DNA of 64,000 nucleotides from Rhizobium sp. Root708. GTDB taxonomy: Bacteria > Pseudomonadota > Alphaproteobacteria > Rhizobiales > Rhizobiaceae. Made by a program: the position numbers and the translations under genes. The notes below the pieces were generated by a model, which was not told the DNA's origin, did not search any database, and worked only from the letters and a program-made list of their open reading frames with translations. Positions 1 through 8,247 of this stretch are shown one piece after another; within the stretch, counting starts at the first letter, position 1, and every line of letters begins with the position of its first letter. The stretch covers positions 186,001-250,000 of the forward strand of contig NZ_LMHV01000041.1 of NCBI RefSeq assembly GCF_001429725.1, written 5' to 3'.

Positions 1-137
1 ACCCGCCCGTCCGGTTGATAGGACAGATAGCCGACAGGGTCAGGACCCATTGCATCCGTGACGGCGCCCGAGGCGATGGCCCGACGCTTCCACGAGATCA
101 TTCGCCACGTCCCATGCAATGCTGCGGCACCTCCCAT
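1..137 (-). CDS. Lipocalin-like domain protein (5' part, runs off left edge)
   Basis: The minus strand opens with ATG at 137, preceded by a strong GGAGGGG ribosome site five bases away, and stays open to the window edge. The visible residues include GTWRMISW and, further on, DPVGYLSYQPDGR. This is the start of the lipocalin-like domain found in small alphaproteobacterial proteins (consensus GTWxLxSxE ... GxDPxGxLxYxxDGRM). The function of that family is not well defined; a small beta-barrel binding a hydrophobic ligand is the usual guess. Only 45 residues are visible, so the call rests on this N-terminal motif. Confidence 0.7.
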   Translation of the reverse strand, partial: MGGAAALHGTWRMISWKRRAIASGAVTDAMGPDPVGYLSYQPDGR

Positions 138-204
138 GGTCCCCTCCCTCGTGCGCAGTTCATCCGCACAGATTAGCACGTGCGCACTTAAGCGAACAGG
201 CTGC

Positions 205-1137
205 CTAAAGGCTGTCAGCAGCAGCAACCTCGGCGGCGGCCTCGCGGATCGTTTGCATCAGGATCGATTGCGGAAGCGAAGGGATCGCATCGGTACGCAT
301 GGTCAGGCCAACGGGCCCACGGGTCTCGGTCGTATCGATCGGCAGGACACAGAGAACACCGTCGCTGACATCCGAGGCGACCACACCGCTCGAGATGATC
401 CAGATCGCATCGCTCTTGCGCACGAAAGCTCGCCCGAATGCGTCTGACACGGTCTCGATCTGGTTCGGCAGGCTCGCCACGCCGTTGGCGATCAGGAAGC
501 TTTCGACGAATGGCCTGATGATCGAGGCTCTCGTCGGCATCAGCACGGTATAATCTCCAAGGCTGGAGAACAGAGACCGGCGGGACTCGAGAAGCGGATG
601 ACCGGCCCTGACCGCAAAGACGACCTGTTCGGAATACAGATGTTCGAACGAGAAGCCCGCCATCTTCTCCGCACTGGCAAGCCGGCCGACGACCACATCG
701 AGATCGCCGACCCTCAACTGCTCGAGAAGAACGGCATTCTCCCCGGTCACGATCTTGATCCGGCTCCAGGTGTTTTCCTTCAGGAAAAGCTCCATCGCGC
801 GCGGCATGATCCGCGTCGATACCGTCGGAAGCGCGCCGATGCGGATCGGCGGTGCCTCGCCGAAACGTTCCTGCGATACGGAATCCAGTCCCTGGCGCAA
901 GGCGGTCAGCGCAGCGCCCGCATGCCGCAGGAACACCTCGCCGTAGCGCGTGATCTTGATGCCGCGCCCGTCTCGCTCGAAAACCGCGACGCCCAACACT
1001 TCTTCCAGCTCGCGGATCGTTTTCGTGACGGCGGGCTGGCTGACATGCAGCAGCTCCGCGGCCTTCATCACGCTTTTCTGACGCGCGACCTCGACAAATG
1101 TCTGGAGATGGCGAAACTTCACGCGACTGTCGATCAT
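205..1137 (-). CDS. pcaQ: PcaQ, LysR-type activator of the protocatechuate genes
   Basis: LysR-type regulator of 310 residues with an N-terminal winged helix-turn-helix (about residues 5-65; VSQPAVTKTIRELE recognition region) and a C-terminal effector-binding domain. It diverges from pcaDCHGB, the standard rhizobial arrangement, in which PcaQ activates the operon with beta-carboxy-cis,cis-muconate as co-inducer. An ATG at 1146 is in frame, but the ATG at 1137 (MIDSRVKF) is preferred: a GAGG lies 11 bases upstream of it and only 2 bases from the earlier ATG, and PcaQ proteins begin MIDxR. The candidate PcaQ site at 1145-1160 lies just in front of this start, so autoregulation is plausible. Confidence 0.9.
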   Translation of the reverse strand: MIDSRVKFRHLQTFVEVARQKSVMKAAELLHVSQPAVTKTIRELEEVLGVAVFERDGRGIKITRYGEVFLRHAGAALTALRQGLDSVSQERFGEAPPIRIGALPTVSTRIMPRAMELFLKENTWSRIKIVTGENAVLLEQLRVGDLDVVVGRLASAEKMAGFSFEHLYSEQVVFAVRAGHPLLESRRSLFSSLGDYTVLMPTRASIIRPFVESFLIANGVASLPNQIETVSDAFGRAFVRKSDAIWIISSGVVASDVSDGVLCVLPIDTTETRGPVGLTMRTDAIPSLPQSILMQTIREAAAEVAAADSL

Positions 1138-1144
1138 GGTTTTC

Positions 1145-1160
1145 ATAACCTCAGAGTTAT
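1145..1160 (+). promoter_or_regulatory. Candidate PcaQ box in the pcaQ-pcaD intergenic region
   Basis: The sequence reads ATAACC-TCAG-AGTTAT, an interrupted dyad with four-base spacing. It closely matches the PcaQ site described for Sinorhizobium meliloti (ATAACC-N4-GGTTAA, from memory). It lies about 100 bases upstream of pcaD and directly upstream of pcaQ, so it could serve both. Confidence 0.7.
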
Positions 1161-1258
1161 TGAAATGCCACGAAATATCATTTTACCTAACCAGATTAAA
1201 CATCCAATTTGCCAGTGGGTCTGCGTGTGGCTTAGGCACCGCAGAGAGGAGATTTGCA

Positions 1259-2068
1259 GTGCAGTTTGCTCGTATCAACGATATCGCCATTCACTATCAG
1301 CTGATCGGCGCAGCCGCCGACAAGCCCGTCATCGTCTTTTCCAATTCGCTTGGAACGGACTTCCGCATCTGGCGCGACGTTATCGTGCGTCTGGCCGGTG
1401 ACTACGCGATCGTGCTCTACGACAAGCGCGGACACGGGCTTTCCGATGTCGGCCAAGTGCCCTACTCCATGCAGGACCATGCATCGGATCTGATCGGCCT
1501 CCTGGATCTGCTGTCGGTCAAGCAGGCCTTTATCTGTGGCCTTTCCGTCGGCGGTTTGATCGCGCAAGCGCTCTATGAGCAGCGGCCCGATCTGGTGCGT
1601 GGCCTGATCCTCTGTGACACGGCCCATAAGATCGGCACCACTGAAAGCTGGAACGCGCGCATCGCGACCGTCGCCAGCAAGGGCATCGGCAGCATCGTCG
1701 ATGGTGTGATGAAGTTGTGGTTCACGCCTACGTTCCGGCGTCCCGAAAACACCGCCTATCACGGCTACAGCAACATGCTCGTGCGCCAACCCGTTGAAGG
1801 CTATATCGCCACCTGCGAAGCGATCCGCGACGCCGACTATACGGTGGCAGCCACCAAGATTGGCGTTCCGACGATCTGCATCGTCGGCGATCAGGATGGC
1901 TCGACGCCACCCGATCTCGTCAAGTCCACCGCCAAGCTTATTCCCAATGCCCGTTTCGAGATCATTCGCGATGCCGGGCATATCCCCTGCGTGGAGCAGC
2001 CGGAAGCCCTGACGGCGATCATCCGCGCGTTCATCGATTTCGCATTGCATGGAGAAAAGAGCCCATGA
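1259..2068 (+). CDS. pcaD: PcaD, 3-oxoadipate enol-lactonase
   Basis: Alpha/beta-hydrolase of 269 residues that opens beta-ketoadipate enol-lactone to beta-ketoadipate, the last ring-cleavage step of the protocatechuate branch. It shows the nucleophile elbow GLSVGG, the acid-loop GDQDGSTPP and the catalytic His in DAGHIP near the C-terminus. The frame is open from 1136, but GTG at 1259 (QFARINDIAIHY follows) is chosen because GAGAGGAG sits 7-15 bases upstream and PcaD proteins begin here. The stop overlaps the pcaC start in an ATGA, showing translational coupling in pcaDCHGB. Confidence 0.92.
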   Translation: MQFARINDIAIHYQLIGAAADKPVIVFSNSLGTDFRIWRDVIVRLAGDYAIVLYDKRGHGLSDVGQVPYSMQDHASDLIGLLDLLSVKQAFICGLSVGGLIAQALYEQRPDLVRGLILCDTAHKIGTTESWNARIATVASKGIGSIVDGVMKLWFTPTFRRPENTAYHGYSNMLVRQPVEGYIATCEAIRDADYTVAATKIGVPTICIVGDQDGSTPPDLVKSTAKLIPNARFEIIRDAGHIPCVEQPEALTAIIRAFIDFALHGEKSP

Positions 2069-2469
2069 GTGAACTCCACGAGCCATCGGAACGCTTCGAG
2101 CAGGGAATGGCGACCCGCCGGGCCGTGCTCGGCGACGCCCATGTAGACCGCGCCGAGGCCAGTTCGACGCCTTTCGACAAGCCGTTTCAGGATTTGATCA
2201 CCGAAGCGGCTTGGGGTCATGTCTGGTCTCGGCCGACGCTGACAAAACGCGAGCGGTCGATCGTAACGATCGCGCTTCTGGCCGCTCTTGGACAGGATGA
2301 CGAGGTGGCCATGCATGTGCGCGCCACCGTAAACACCGGCGCCTCACGAGATGACATCTGCGAGGCGCTGCTGCACGTGGCGATCTATGCCGGCGTTCCC
2401 GCCGCCAATCACGCCATCAAGATCGCCAAGCACGTTTTCGAACAGATGGACGCCGGCAAGGCGGCCTGA
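2065..2469 (+). CDS. pcaC: PcaC, 4-carboxymuconolactone decarboxylase
   Basis: Protein of 134 residues, the normal size of free-standing PcaC; it decarboxylates gamma-carboxymuconolactone to beta-ketoadipate enol-lactone. The AhpD/CMD-like fold signature is seen as REDIxEALLHVAIYAG-like sequence near residues 95-110 followed by VPAANHA. In some bacteria pcaD and pcaC are fused (pcaL); here they are separate, as usual in rhizobia. It overlaps pcaD by four bases and is followed after 10 bases by pcaH. Confidence 0.93.
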   Translation: MSELHEPSERFEQGMATRRAVLGDAHVDRAEASSTPFDKPFQDLITEAAWGHVWSRPTLTKRERSIVTIALLAALGQDDEVAMHVRATVNTGASRDDICEALLHVAIYAGVPAANHAIKIAKHVFEQMDAGKAA

Positions 2470-2479
2470 AAGGCATAAG

Positions 2480-3229
2480 ATGTCTGATCTACCGAACCGC
2501 AAGCCCGAAACCGGCGCCTTTTTCGCCCGAGACCGCGAATGGCACGCGCCAGCCCTTACGCCCGGCTACAAGACCTCCGTGTTGCGCTCGCCACAACGCG
2601 CGCTGCTGTCGCTCGACGGCACGATCTCCGAGATCACCGGCCCGGTCTTCGGTCACTCCGTCGTTGGCGAGCTGGACAACGACCTCATCCATAATTTTGC
2701 CAAGCCGGGCGAGAGCGCGATCGGCGAGCGGATTGTCGTCCACGGTCGCGTACTGGACGAACGTGGGCGGCCGGTTCCCGGCGCACTCGTCGAGTTCTGG
2801 CAGGCGAATGCCGGCGGCCGCTATCGGCATAAGAAGGAAACCTATCTCGCCGCCATCGATCCGAATTTCGGCGGCTGCGGGCGATGCATTGCCGACGAGA
2901 ACGGCCAGTATTCCTTCCGCACCGTTCGACCGGGAGCCTATCCCTGGCCGAACGGCGTCAACGACTGGCGACCCGCCCATATCCACTTCTCGATATTCGG
3001 CCACGGCTTTGCCCAGCGTCTGATCACGCAGATGTATTTTGAGGGGGACCCGATGATCTGGAAGTGTCCGATTGTCGGCACCATCCCTGACAAGCAGGCA
3101 ATCGAACAGTTGATCGCGCCGCTGGACTGGGGCAACACGATCCCAATGGACGCACGCGCCTACAAGTTCGACATCGTGCTGCGCGGCCGCCGCTCGACGA
3201 TGTTCGAGAACCGCATGGAGGGCAACTGA
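2480..3229 (+). CDS. pcaH: PcaH, protocatechuate 3,4-dioxygenase beta subunit
   Basis: Iron-binding beta subunit (249 residues) of the intradiol dioxygenase that cleaves protocatechuate to beta-carboxy-cis,cis-muconate. The intradiol core includes FWQANAGGRYRH, the Tyr of RPGAYPW, and the two histidines of RPAHIHFSIFG, which with two tyrosines bind Fe(III). ATG at 2480 follows the pcaC stop after 10 bases, with an AAGGCATAAG leader; the upstream in-frame extension lies inside pcaC and is rejected. TGATG joins its stop to the pcaG start. Confidence 0.95.
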   Translation: MSDLPNRKPETGAFFARDREWHAPALTPGYKTSVLRSPQRALLSLDGTISEITGPVFGHSVVGELDNDLIHNFAKPGESAIGERIVVHGRVLDERGRPVPGALVEFWQANAGGRYRHKKETYLAAIDPNFGGCGRCIADENGQYSFRTVRPGAYPWPNGVNDWRPAHIHFSIFGHGFAQRLITQMYFEGDPMIWKCPIVGTIPDKQAIEQLIAPLDWGNTIPMDARAYKFDIVLRGRRSTMFENRMEGN

Positions 3230-3843
3230 TGGTGCAGGAACTCGGCTACCTCAAGGAAACGCCGTCGCAGACAGCAGGCCCTTACGTGCATATCGGACTG
3301 ACACCGAATATCTGCGACATCGGCGGCGTCTACAAAACCGACCTCGGCTCGGTGATGGTCAACGACAAGACGCTTGGCGAGCGGATCACGGTGAAAGGCC
3401 GCGTTCTCGACGGCGCCGGCGCACTGGTCCGTGACGCCGTCATCGAAATCTGGCAAGCCGACAGCGCCGGTCTCTACAACAGCCCATCCGAAATGCGCGG
3501 CACGGCCGATCCCAACTTCACCGGTTGGGGCCGTTGCGCAACCCGCGCCGAAGACGGCGTATTCTCCTTCGAAACGATCAAGCCCGGCCGTGCCCCCTTC
3601 AAGGACGGGCGCAAGATGGCGCCTCACATCACCGTCTGGATCGTTGCACGTGGCGTTAACATCGGCCTGCATACCCGCATGTATTTCCCTGAGGAAGCGG
3701 AGGCGAACAAGGCTGATCCCCTGCTCCTGCGCATCGAGCACCGCGAACGCGTCGATACCCTGATCGCCAGCCGTGAGGGATCGATCTATACCTTCGACAT
3801 CAGGCTCCAGGGCGACGGGGAAACCGTGTTTCTGGATATCTGA
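3229..3843 (+). CDS. pcaG: PcaG, protocatechuate 3,4-dioxygenase alpha subunit
   Basis: Alpha subunit (204 residues) homologous to PcaH but without the full set of iron ligands: the HIHF position of PcaH corresponds to HITVWIVARG here, which is the normal condition of PcaG. It forms the substrate pocket with PcaH. The sequence QTAGPYVHIGL near the N-terminus is a family hallmark. The start codon overlaps the pcaH stop by one base. A 12-base perfect palindrome (GCTGCCGGCAGC, 3844-3855) directly follows the stop before pcaB. Confidence 0.95.
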   Translation: MVQELGYLKETPSQTAGPYVHIGLTPNICDIGGVYKTDLGSVMVNDKTLGERITVKGRVLDGAGALVRDAVIEIWQADSAGLYNSPSEMRGTADPNFTGWGRCATRAEDGVFSFETIKPGRAPFKDGRKMAPHITVWIVARGVNIGLHTRMYFPEEAEANKADPLLLRIEHRERVDTLIASREGSIYTFDIRLQGDGETVFLDI

Positions 3844-3917
3844 GCTGCCGGCAGCGCGGGCATCTTGCAACGAACCCGTTCCGGGCGCAGTAAGGAATGC
3901 CCGCAAGAAAGACGCCG

Positions 3918-4976
3918 ATGACCATCTCAGCTTTCGACCACCCCTTCCTTTCCGGCCTGCTCGGCGACGAGGAAACCAAATCCTATTTCGCTGCAAAGGC
4001 GGATATCCGCGCGATGCTGGATTTCGAGGCCGCGCTTGCGAGAGCCGAGGCCATTCACGGCGTGATTTCGCATGATGCCGCCCGCCATATCGGGAACGTC
4101 TGCGCCACCTTCGAACCCGACATATTGCGGCTCAGGACAGCGACAGCCCGCGACGGGGTCGTTGTCGCCGATCTCGTCAAGCAGCTTCGCAATGCGGTCG
4201 GAAGTCCATTCTCGGACAGCGTTCATCTCGGGGCGACGAGCCAGGATGTCATCGACACGAGCTTGATGACCCGGCTGAAGGCGGTTGCGTTCCTGTTTGC
4301 AAACAGGCTGTCGCACATTGCCGGTCGACTCGACGATCTCGATGCGCGGTTTGGCGATAACGTCCTGATGGGGCGGACACGCATGCAGGCAGCGATCGCG
4401 ATCACCGCGTCGGATCGTTTGCGTGCATGGCATGCGCCGCTCGACAATTATCGCGACCGGCTGACGGAGCTTCGCTTTCCTCTGCAATTCGGCGGGGCCG
4501 CCGGTACGCTGGACAAGCTCCATGACGATGCCGTCGCAGTCCGCGCCTCTCTCGCGCAGGAGCTTGGGCTTTCGGACGTGCCGCAGTGGCAAAGCCAGCG
4601 CGCTGTTATCGCGGACTTTGCCAATCTGCTGTCGCTCATCAGCGGAAGCCTCGGCAAATTCGGCCAGGATATCGCACTATTGGCGCAGGCCGGCGATGAG
4701 ATCGAGCTTTCGGGCGGCGGCGGATCCTCGGCCATGGCACACAAGCAGAATCCCGTCGCCGCGGAAACGCTTGTTGCCCTTGCCCGCTTCAATGCGACCC
4801 AGCTTTCAGGCATGCATCAGTCGCTCGTGCATGAGCAGGAGCGATCCGGTGCCGCCTGGACGCTCGAATGGCTCATTCTGCCGCAAATGGTTATGGCTAC
4901 GGCTGCTTGCCTGCGGCTGGCGCTTGAACTGACGGCAAACATCAAGCGGATCGGCTCCGCAAACCATAACCGCTAA
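3918..4976 (+). CDS. pcaB: PcaB, 3-carboxy-cis,cis-muconate cycloisomerase
   Basis: Fumarase/aspartase-superfamily cycloisomerase (352 residues) converting beta-carboxymuconate to gamma-carboxymuconolactone. The superfamily signature appears as GGGGSSAMAHKQNP, with the flexible catalytic loop serines; LGATSQDVIDT near residue 95 is the second conserved region. ATG at 3918 (MTISAFDHPFLS) fits the family start; an ATG seven codons upstream (3897), with AAGGA three bases before it, is possible. It is the last gene of pcaDCHGB. The enzyme order in the operon is not the reaction order (H/G, B, C, D). Confidence 0.92.
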   Translation: MTISAFDHPFLSGLLGDEETKSYFAAKADIRAMLDFEAALARAEAIHGVISHDAARHIGNVCATFEPDILRLRTATARDGVVVADLVKQLRNAVGSPFSDSVHLGATSQDVIDTSLMTRLKAVAFLFANRLSHIAGRLDDLDARFGDNVLMGRTRMQAAIAITASDRLRAWHAPLDNYRDRLTELRFPLQFGGAAGTLDKLHDDAVAVRASLAQELGLSDVPQWQSQRAVIADFANLLSLISGSLGKFGQDIALLAQAGDEIELSGGGGSSAMAHKQNPVAAETLVALARFNATQLSGMHQSLVHEQERSGAAWTLEWLILPQMVMATAACLRLALELTANIKRIGSANHNR

Positions 4977-4981
4977 ACTAT
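4966..4981 (+). promoter_or_regulatory. Second candidate PcaQ box, upstream of pcaM
   Basis: ATAACC-GCTA-AACTAT overlaps the last codons of pcaB and lies about 115 bases before the pcaM start. The left half is identical to the 1145-1160 site and the spacing is the same; the right half keeps only the last three bases. In S. meliloti PcaQ also activates the linked transporter, so a second site here is expected, but this match is imperfect. Confidence 0.5.
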
Positions 4982-5095
4982 GTATTTCGCCTTTTATTTC
5001 ATTTTACATTACCGTTTTGGATGAGACACTATCGCTACGAGTTTAGCTTCGGGCTAATCCGGCGTTGGAGTGCGCCACAGTCAATGGGAGGATTT

Positions 5096-6268
5096 ATGAA
5101 ACGGTTTGTCCTGGCCGCCGTCGCGGCAGTTGTCATGAGCACGGCGGCTTACGCCGACACGATCAAGGTTGGCGTCGTCGGGCCGTTTTCGGGTCCGTTT
5201 GCCCTGCAGGGCAAGAACTTCAAGGCCGGCATCGACGCCTACATGGCGATCAACGGAGACAAGGTCGGCGACAACACGGTCGAGATTATCTATCGCGATC
5301 TTCCCGCCGCCGATCCGGCACAGTCCAAGGCGTTGGCGCAGGAACTGGTCGTCAAGGAAAAGGTCCAGTACCTTGCCGGTTTCTATTTCACGCCGGATGC
5401 CATGGCCGCCACGCCGATCCTGAAGCAGGCAAACACGCCGCTCGTCATCATGAACGCCGCCACCTCGGCGATCGTGACGAAGAGCCCGCTGGTGGTCCGT
5501 ACCTCGTTCACGACCTGGCAGACCTCGACCCCGATCGCCAAGGTTGCCCATGACGCAGGCGTCGCAAAGGTGATCTCCGTCGTCAGCGACTACGGCCCGG
5601 GCGTCGACGCCGAAAACGCATTCAAGGCTGCTTTCGAAAAGGAAGGCGGGCAGGTCGTCGAGGCGATCCGCATGCCGCTCTCGACGAATGATTTCAGCCC
5701 GATCATGCAGCGCATCAAGGATTCCGGCGCCCAGGGTGTTTTTGCCTTCCTGCCGTCGGGCCCCACCACGCTCGGCTTCGTCAAGGCCTATAACGAGAAC
5801 GGTCTCAAGGCTTCCGGCATCAAGTTCTTCGCGCCTGGCGACCTGACGCAGGAGTCCGATCTGCCCGCCCTTGGCGATGCAGCACTCGGCATCCAGACGA
5901 CCTTCCATTATGCGGTCTCGCATGACTCGCCCGAAAACAAGGCGTTCGTCGATGCGGCAGGCAAGGCAATCGGCAACAAGGCGGAACTGTCCTTCCCTGC
6001 TGTCGGCGCCTACGACGGCATGCATGTCATCTACAAGATGATCGAGGCGACCGGCGGCAAGCAGGATGCGGCCAAGGCCGTCGATGCGGTCAAGGGTCTT
6101 TCCTGGGTCAGCCCGCGCGGTCCGGTCTCCATCGATCCGGAAAGCCGCCACATCACGCAGAATATCTACCTGCGCGAAGTCACCAAGGCTGATGACGGCA
6201 CTTACTACAACAAGGAAGTACAGACCTTCGAAAAGCAGAGCGACCCGGGCCTCGCCGCTGCGAAGTAA
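5096..6268 (+). CDS. pcaM: Periplasmic binding protein of a protocatechuate-type ABC importer (PcaM-like)
   Basis: LivK-type (Peripla_BP_6) solute-binding protein of 390 residues. A Sec signal peptide covers residues 1-20 and ends AYA before DTIKVGVVGPFSG. ATG at 5096 has GGGAGGA seven bases upstream; longer upstream extensions lack a signal start. It heads a five-gene branched-chain-amino-acid-type importer directly downstream of pcaB. Its linkage to pca genes and a candidate PcaQ box match the S. meliloti pcaMNVWX system, which takes up protocatechuate; the substrate here is inferred from that context. Confidence 0.85.
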   Translation: MKRFVLAAVAAVVMSTAAYADTIKVGVVGPFSGPFALQGKNFKAGIDAYMAINGDKVGDNTVEIIYRDLPAADPAQSKALAQELVVKEKVQYLAGFYFTPDAMAATPILKQANTPLVIMNAATSAIVTKSPLVVRTSFTTWQTSTPIAKVAHDAGVAKVISVVSDYGPGVDAENAFKAAFEKEGGQVVEAIRMPLSTNDFSPIMQRIKDSGAQGVFAFLPSGPTTLGFVKAYNENGLKASGIKFFAPGDLTQESDLPALGDAALGIQTTFHYAVSHDSPENKAFVDAAGKAIGNKAELSFPAVGAYDGMHVIYKMIEATGGKQDAAKAVDAVKGLSWVSPRGPVSIDPESRHITQNIYLREVTKADDGTYYNKEVQTFEKQSDPGLAAAK

Positions 6269-6308
6269 CGGCTGAACTGCCTTCAATATCTGCAGCGGAC
6301 CTGAAAAT

Positions 6309-6332
6309 GCCTGGAACGCAAGGGTTCCAGGC
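6309..6332 (+). other. Intercistronic stem-loop between pcaM and pcaN
   Basis: Perfect nine-base-pair hairpin, GCCTGGAAC / GTTCCAGGC with a six-base loop, in the 103-base gap between binding protein and permease genes. There is no T-tract, so it is unlikely to be a full terminator. Stem-loops here commonly protect the upstream binding-protein mRNA and give it higher expression than the membrane components. Confidence 0.6.
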
Positions 6333-6371
6333 GCCCGATCCGGCCCGCTCGAACAGCATCGGGATAGCCTC

Positions 6372-7235
6372 ATGCAAACAGTCTTCAGCATAGCCGTCGA
6401 TGCGCTCGCCTATGGCATGGTGCTATTCGTCATCTCGATCGGCCTTTCCGTCACGATGGGATTGATGCGCGTCGTCAATCTCGCCCACGGCGCCTTCGCC
6501 ATGATCGGAGGCTATATTGCTTCCTACGCGGCACGCGATCTTGGGCTCGGATATGGCGTTGCGGTGGTTGCCGCCGTCGTCGGAACGGTCATCATAGCAA
6601 TTCCGATCGAACGCTTTCTCTACAGGCGCATCTATGGCGCTCCGGAACTGACGCAGGTGCTGATGACGATCGGCATTACCTTCTGCATCATCGGCATCGC
6701 GAACTATGTGTTCGGCCCGACGCTGAAGACGATCCCGCTGCCATCGGGGCTGCAGGGCTCCGCCGACCTTGGCTTCCGGACCATCCCGGTTCATCGCCTC
6801 TTCGCAATCCTCTGCGGCCTCGCGGTCGCGGGCGGGCTTTGGTACGCGATTGAAAAGACGAGCTTCGGCGTGAAATTGCGCGCTTCCGTTGACAATGCCG
6901 CCATGGCAGCCGCGCTCGGTGTCCGCACGCAGATCATCTATGCGTTGAGCTTTGCCGTCGCTGTCGGGCTTGCCGCTTTCGGCGGTGTGGTCGGCGCCGA
7001 ACTCCTGCCGGTCGAGCCCTATTATGCGCTGCGCTACATGGTGACTTTCCTGGTCGTGGTCTCGGTCGGGGGCGCTGGGTCGATCCCCGGCGCATTGATC
7101 GCCTGCCTGGTGCTCGGCGGTATCGACACCACGGGGCGTTACCTCATGCCGGAGTTCGGTGAATTCTTCTTCTATCTCGCGGTCATTGCCATCATCTGCA
7201 TATTCCCGCGTGGTCTTGCGGGAAGGGCGAAATAG
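6372..7235 (+). CDS. pcaN: LivH-type permease of the protocatechuate importer (PcaN-like)
   Basis: Inner-membrane permease of 287 residues with about eight hydrophobic segments, of the LivH family. Family motifs include GLMRVVNLAHGAFAMIGGY near the N-terminus and a conserved C-terminal VVSVGGAGSIPGAL followed by FPRGLAGR. It forms the membrane channel with the next gene. Its stop is separated from the start of pcaV by one base. The ribosome site is weak, consistent with lower expression than pcaM. Confidence 0.85.
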   Translation: MQTVFSIAVDALAYGMVLFVISIGLSVTMGLMRVVNLAHGAFAMIGGYIASYAARDLGLGYGVAVVAAVVGTVIIAIPIERFLYRRIYGAPELTQVLMTIGITFCIIGIANYVFGPTLKTIPLPSGLQGSADLGFRTIPVHRLFAILCGLAVAGGLWYAIEKTSFGVKLRASVDNAAMAAALGVRTQIIYALSFAVAVGLAAFGGVVGAELLPVEPYYALRYMVTFLVVVSVGGAGSIPGALIACLVLGGIDTTGRYLMPEFGEFFFYLAVIAIICIFPRGLAGRAK

Positions 7236-7236
7236 G

Positions 7237-8247
7237 ATGGCTGCTATCATGAATACCGAAACAGCGACCTCGGCCTCCACCCGCACCCATCGTTCGTGGG
7301 GACGCGATGCCGCCGGCGTTGCGGCGATCCTGCTCGTTGCCGTCATCGGCTACTTCGTCTTTCCGGACAATCTGGCGCTGCTCACGCGCATCGTCGCGGT
7401 CGCCCTGCTTGTCCTCTCTCTCGATCTCGTGACCGGTTACTGCGGTGTGGCGACACTCGGCCATGCTGCACTTTTCGGGTCCGGCGCCTACGCGGCCGGC
7501 ATCGTCTCGGCGCATTACGGCATCAACGATCCGTTGCTGATGACGCTCGCCGGCATCGTCGGCGGGGCAGCCGCCGGATTGGTTAGCGGCGCGGTCATCC
7601 TGCGCGGCCACGGCCTGCCGCAGCTCGTGTTGTCGATCGCGCTGATCAACCTGTTCCACGAATTCGCCAACAAGGCGTCCGGCTGGACCGGAGGCAGCGA
7701 CGGCCTCTCCGGCATCTCGGCCGATCCAATCTTCGGCTACTTCGAGTTCGACCTTTACGGCCATACGGCCTATGCGTTCGCGATCGCACTTCTGCTGATC
7801 GTCTTCGTGGTGCTTCGCCTGCTTGTCCGTTCGCCTTTCGGCATGCTGTGTCGGGGGATCAAGGAAGACCCGGTGCGCATTCGCGCCATGGGTGCCTCGC
7901 CAAAGGCAGCCCTAATGAAGATGTATGTCATTTCAGGCGCGGTAGCCGGTGTCGGCGGCGCGCTCAACGCCATCACCACGCAGGTTGTCGGGCTCGACAG
8001 CCTCTCCTTCACCATGTCGGCGGAATCGCTGGTCATGCTCGTGCTTGGCGGCACGGGCTCCCTGTTCGGCGCTCTTTCCGGCACCGTCATCTTCATGCTG
8101 TTCGAGGATTATGTCTCGGCGGCAAACCCCTTCCACTGGCTGACGATGGTTGGCGCGCTGTTGATTGCAGTCGTCCTCTTCGCGCCGAAGGGCCTCTATG
8201 GCACCGCCGCCGCCTTCCTGAACCGCAGAAAGGAGGCCGGACAATGA
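7237..8247 (+). CDS. pcaV: LivM-type permease of the protocatechuate importer (PcaV-like)
   Basis: LivM-family permease, 336 residues from ATG 7237; a second in-frame ATG at 7249 with AGGATGG eight bases upstream is an alternative. About ten hydrophobic segments are visible, with LVTGYCGVATLGHAALFGSGAY and the C-terminal GGTGSLFGALSGT that are hallmarks of LivM. It pairs with the LivH-type protein. Its stop overlaps the pcaW start in ATGA. Confidence 0.85.
   Translation: MAAIMNTETATSASTRTHRSWGRDAAGVAAILLVAVIGYFVFPDNLALLTRIVAVALLVLSLDLVTGYCGVATLGHAALFGSGAYAAGIVSAHYGINDPLLMTLAGIVGGAAAGLVSGAVILRGHGLPQLVLSIALINLFHEFANKASGWTGGSDGLSGISADPIFGYFEFDLYGHTAYAFAIALLLIVFVVLRLLVRSPFGMLCRGIKEDPVRIRAMGASPKAALMKMYVISGAVAGVGGALNAITTQVVGLDSLSFTMSAESLVMLVLGGTGSLFGALSGTVIFMLFEDYVSAANPFHWLTMVGALLIAVVLFAPKGLYGTAAAFLNRRKEAGQ

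Noticed and set aside
598..1401. Long plus-strand reading frame opposite pcaQ
   Set aside because: It is antisense to a complete LysR gene, lacks a ribosome site and has a charge-rich composition typical of opposite-strand frames in GC-rich DNA.
5081..6391. 436-codon minus-strand frame opposite pcaM
   Set aside because: Antisense to a complete binding-protein gene with signal peptide; the translation is Arg/Asp/Gly-rich without recognisable domains.
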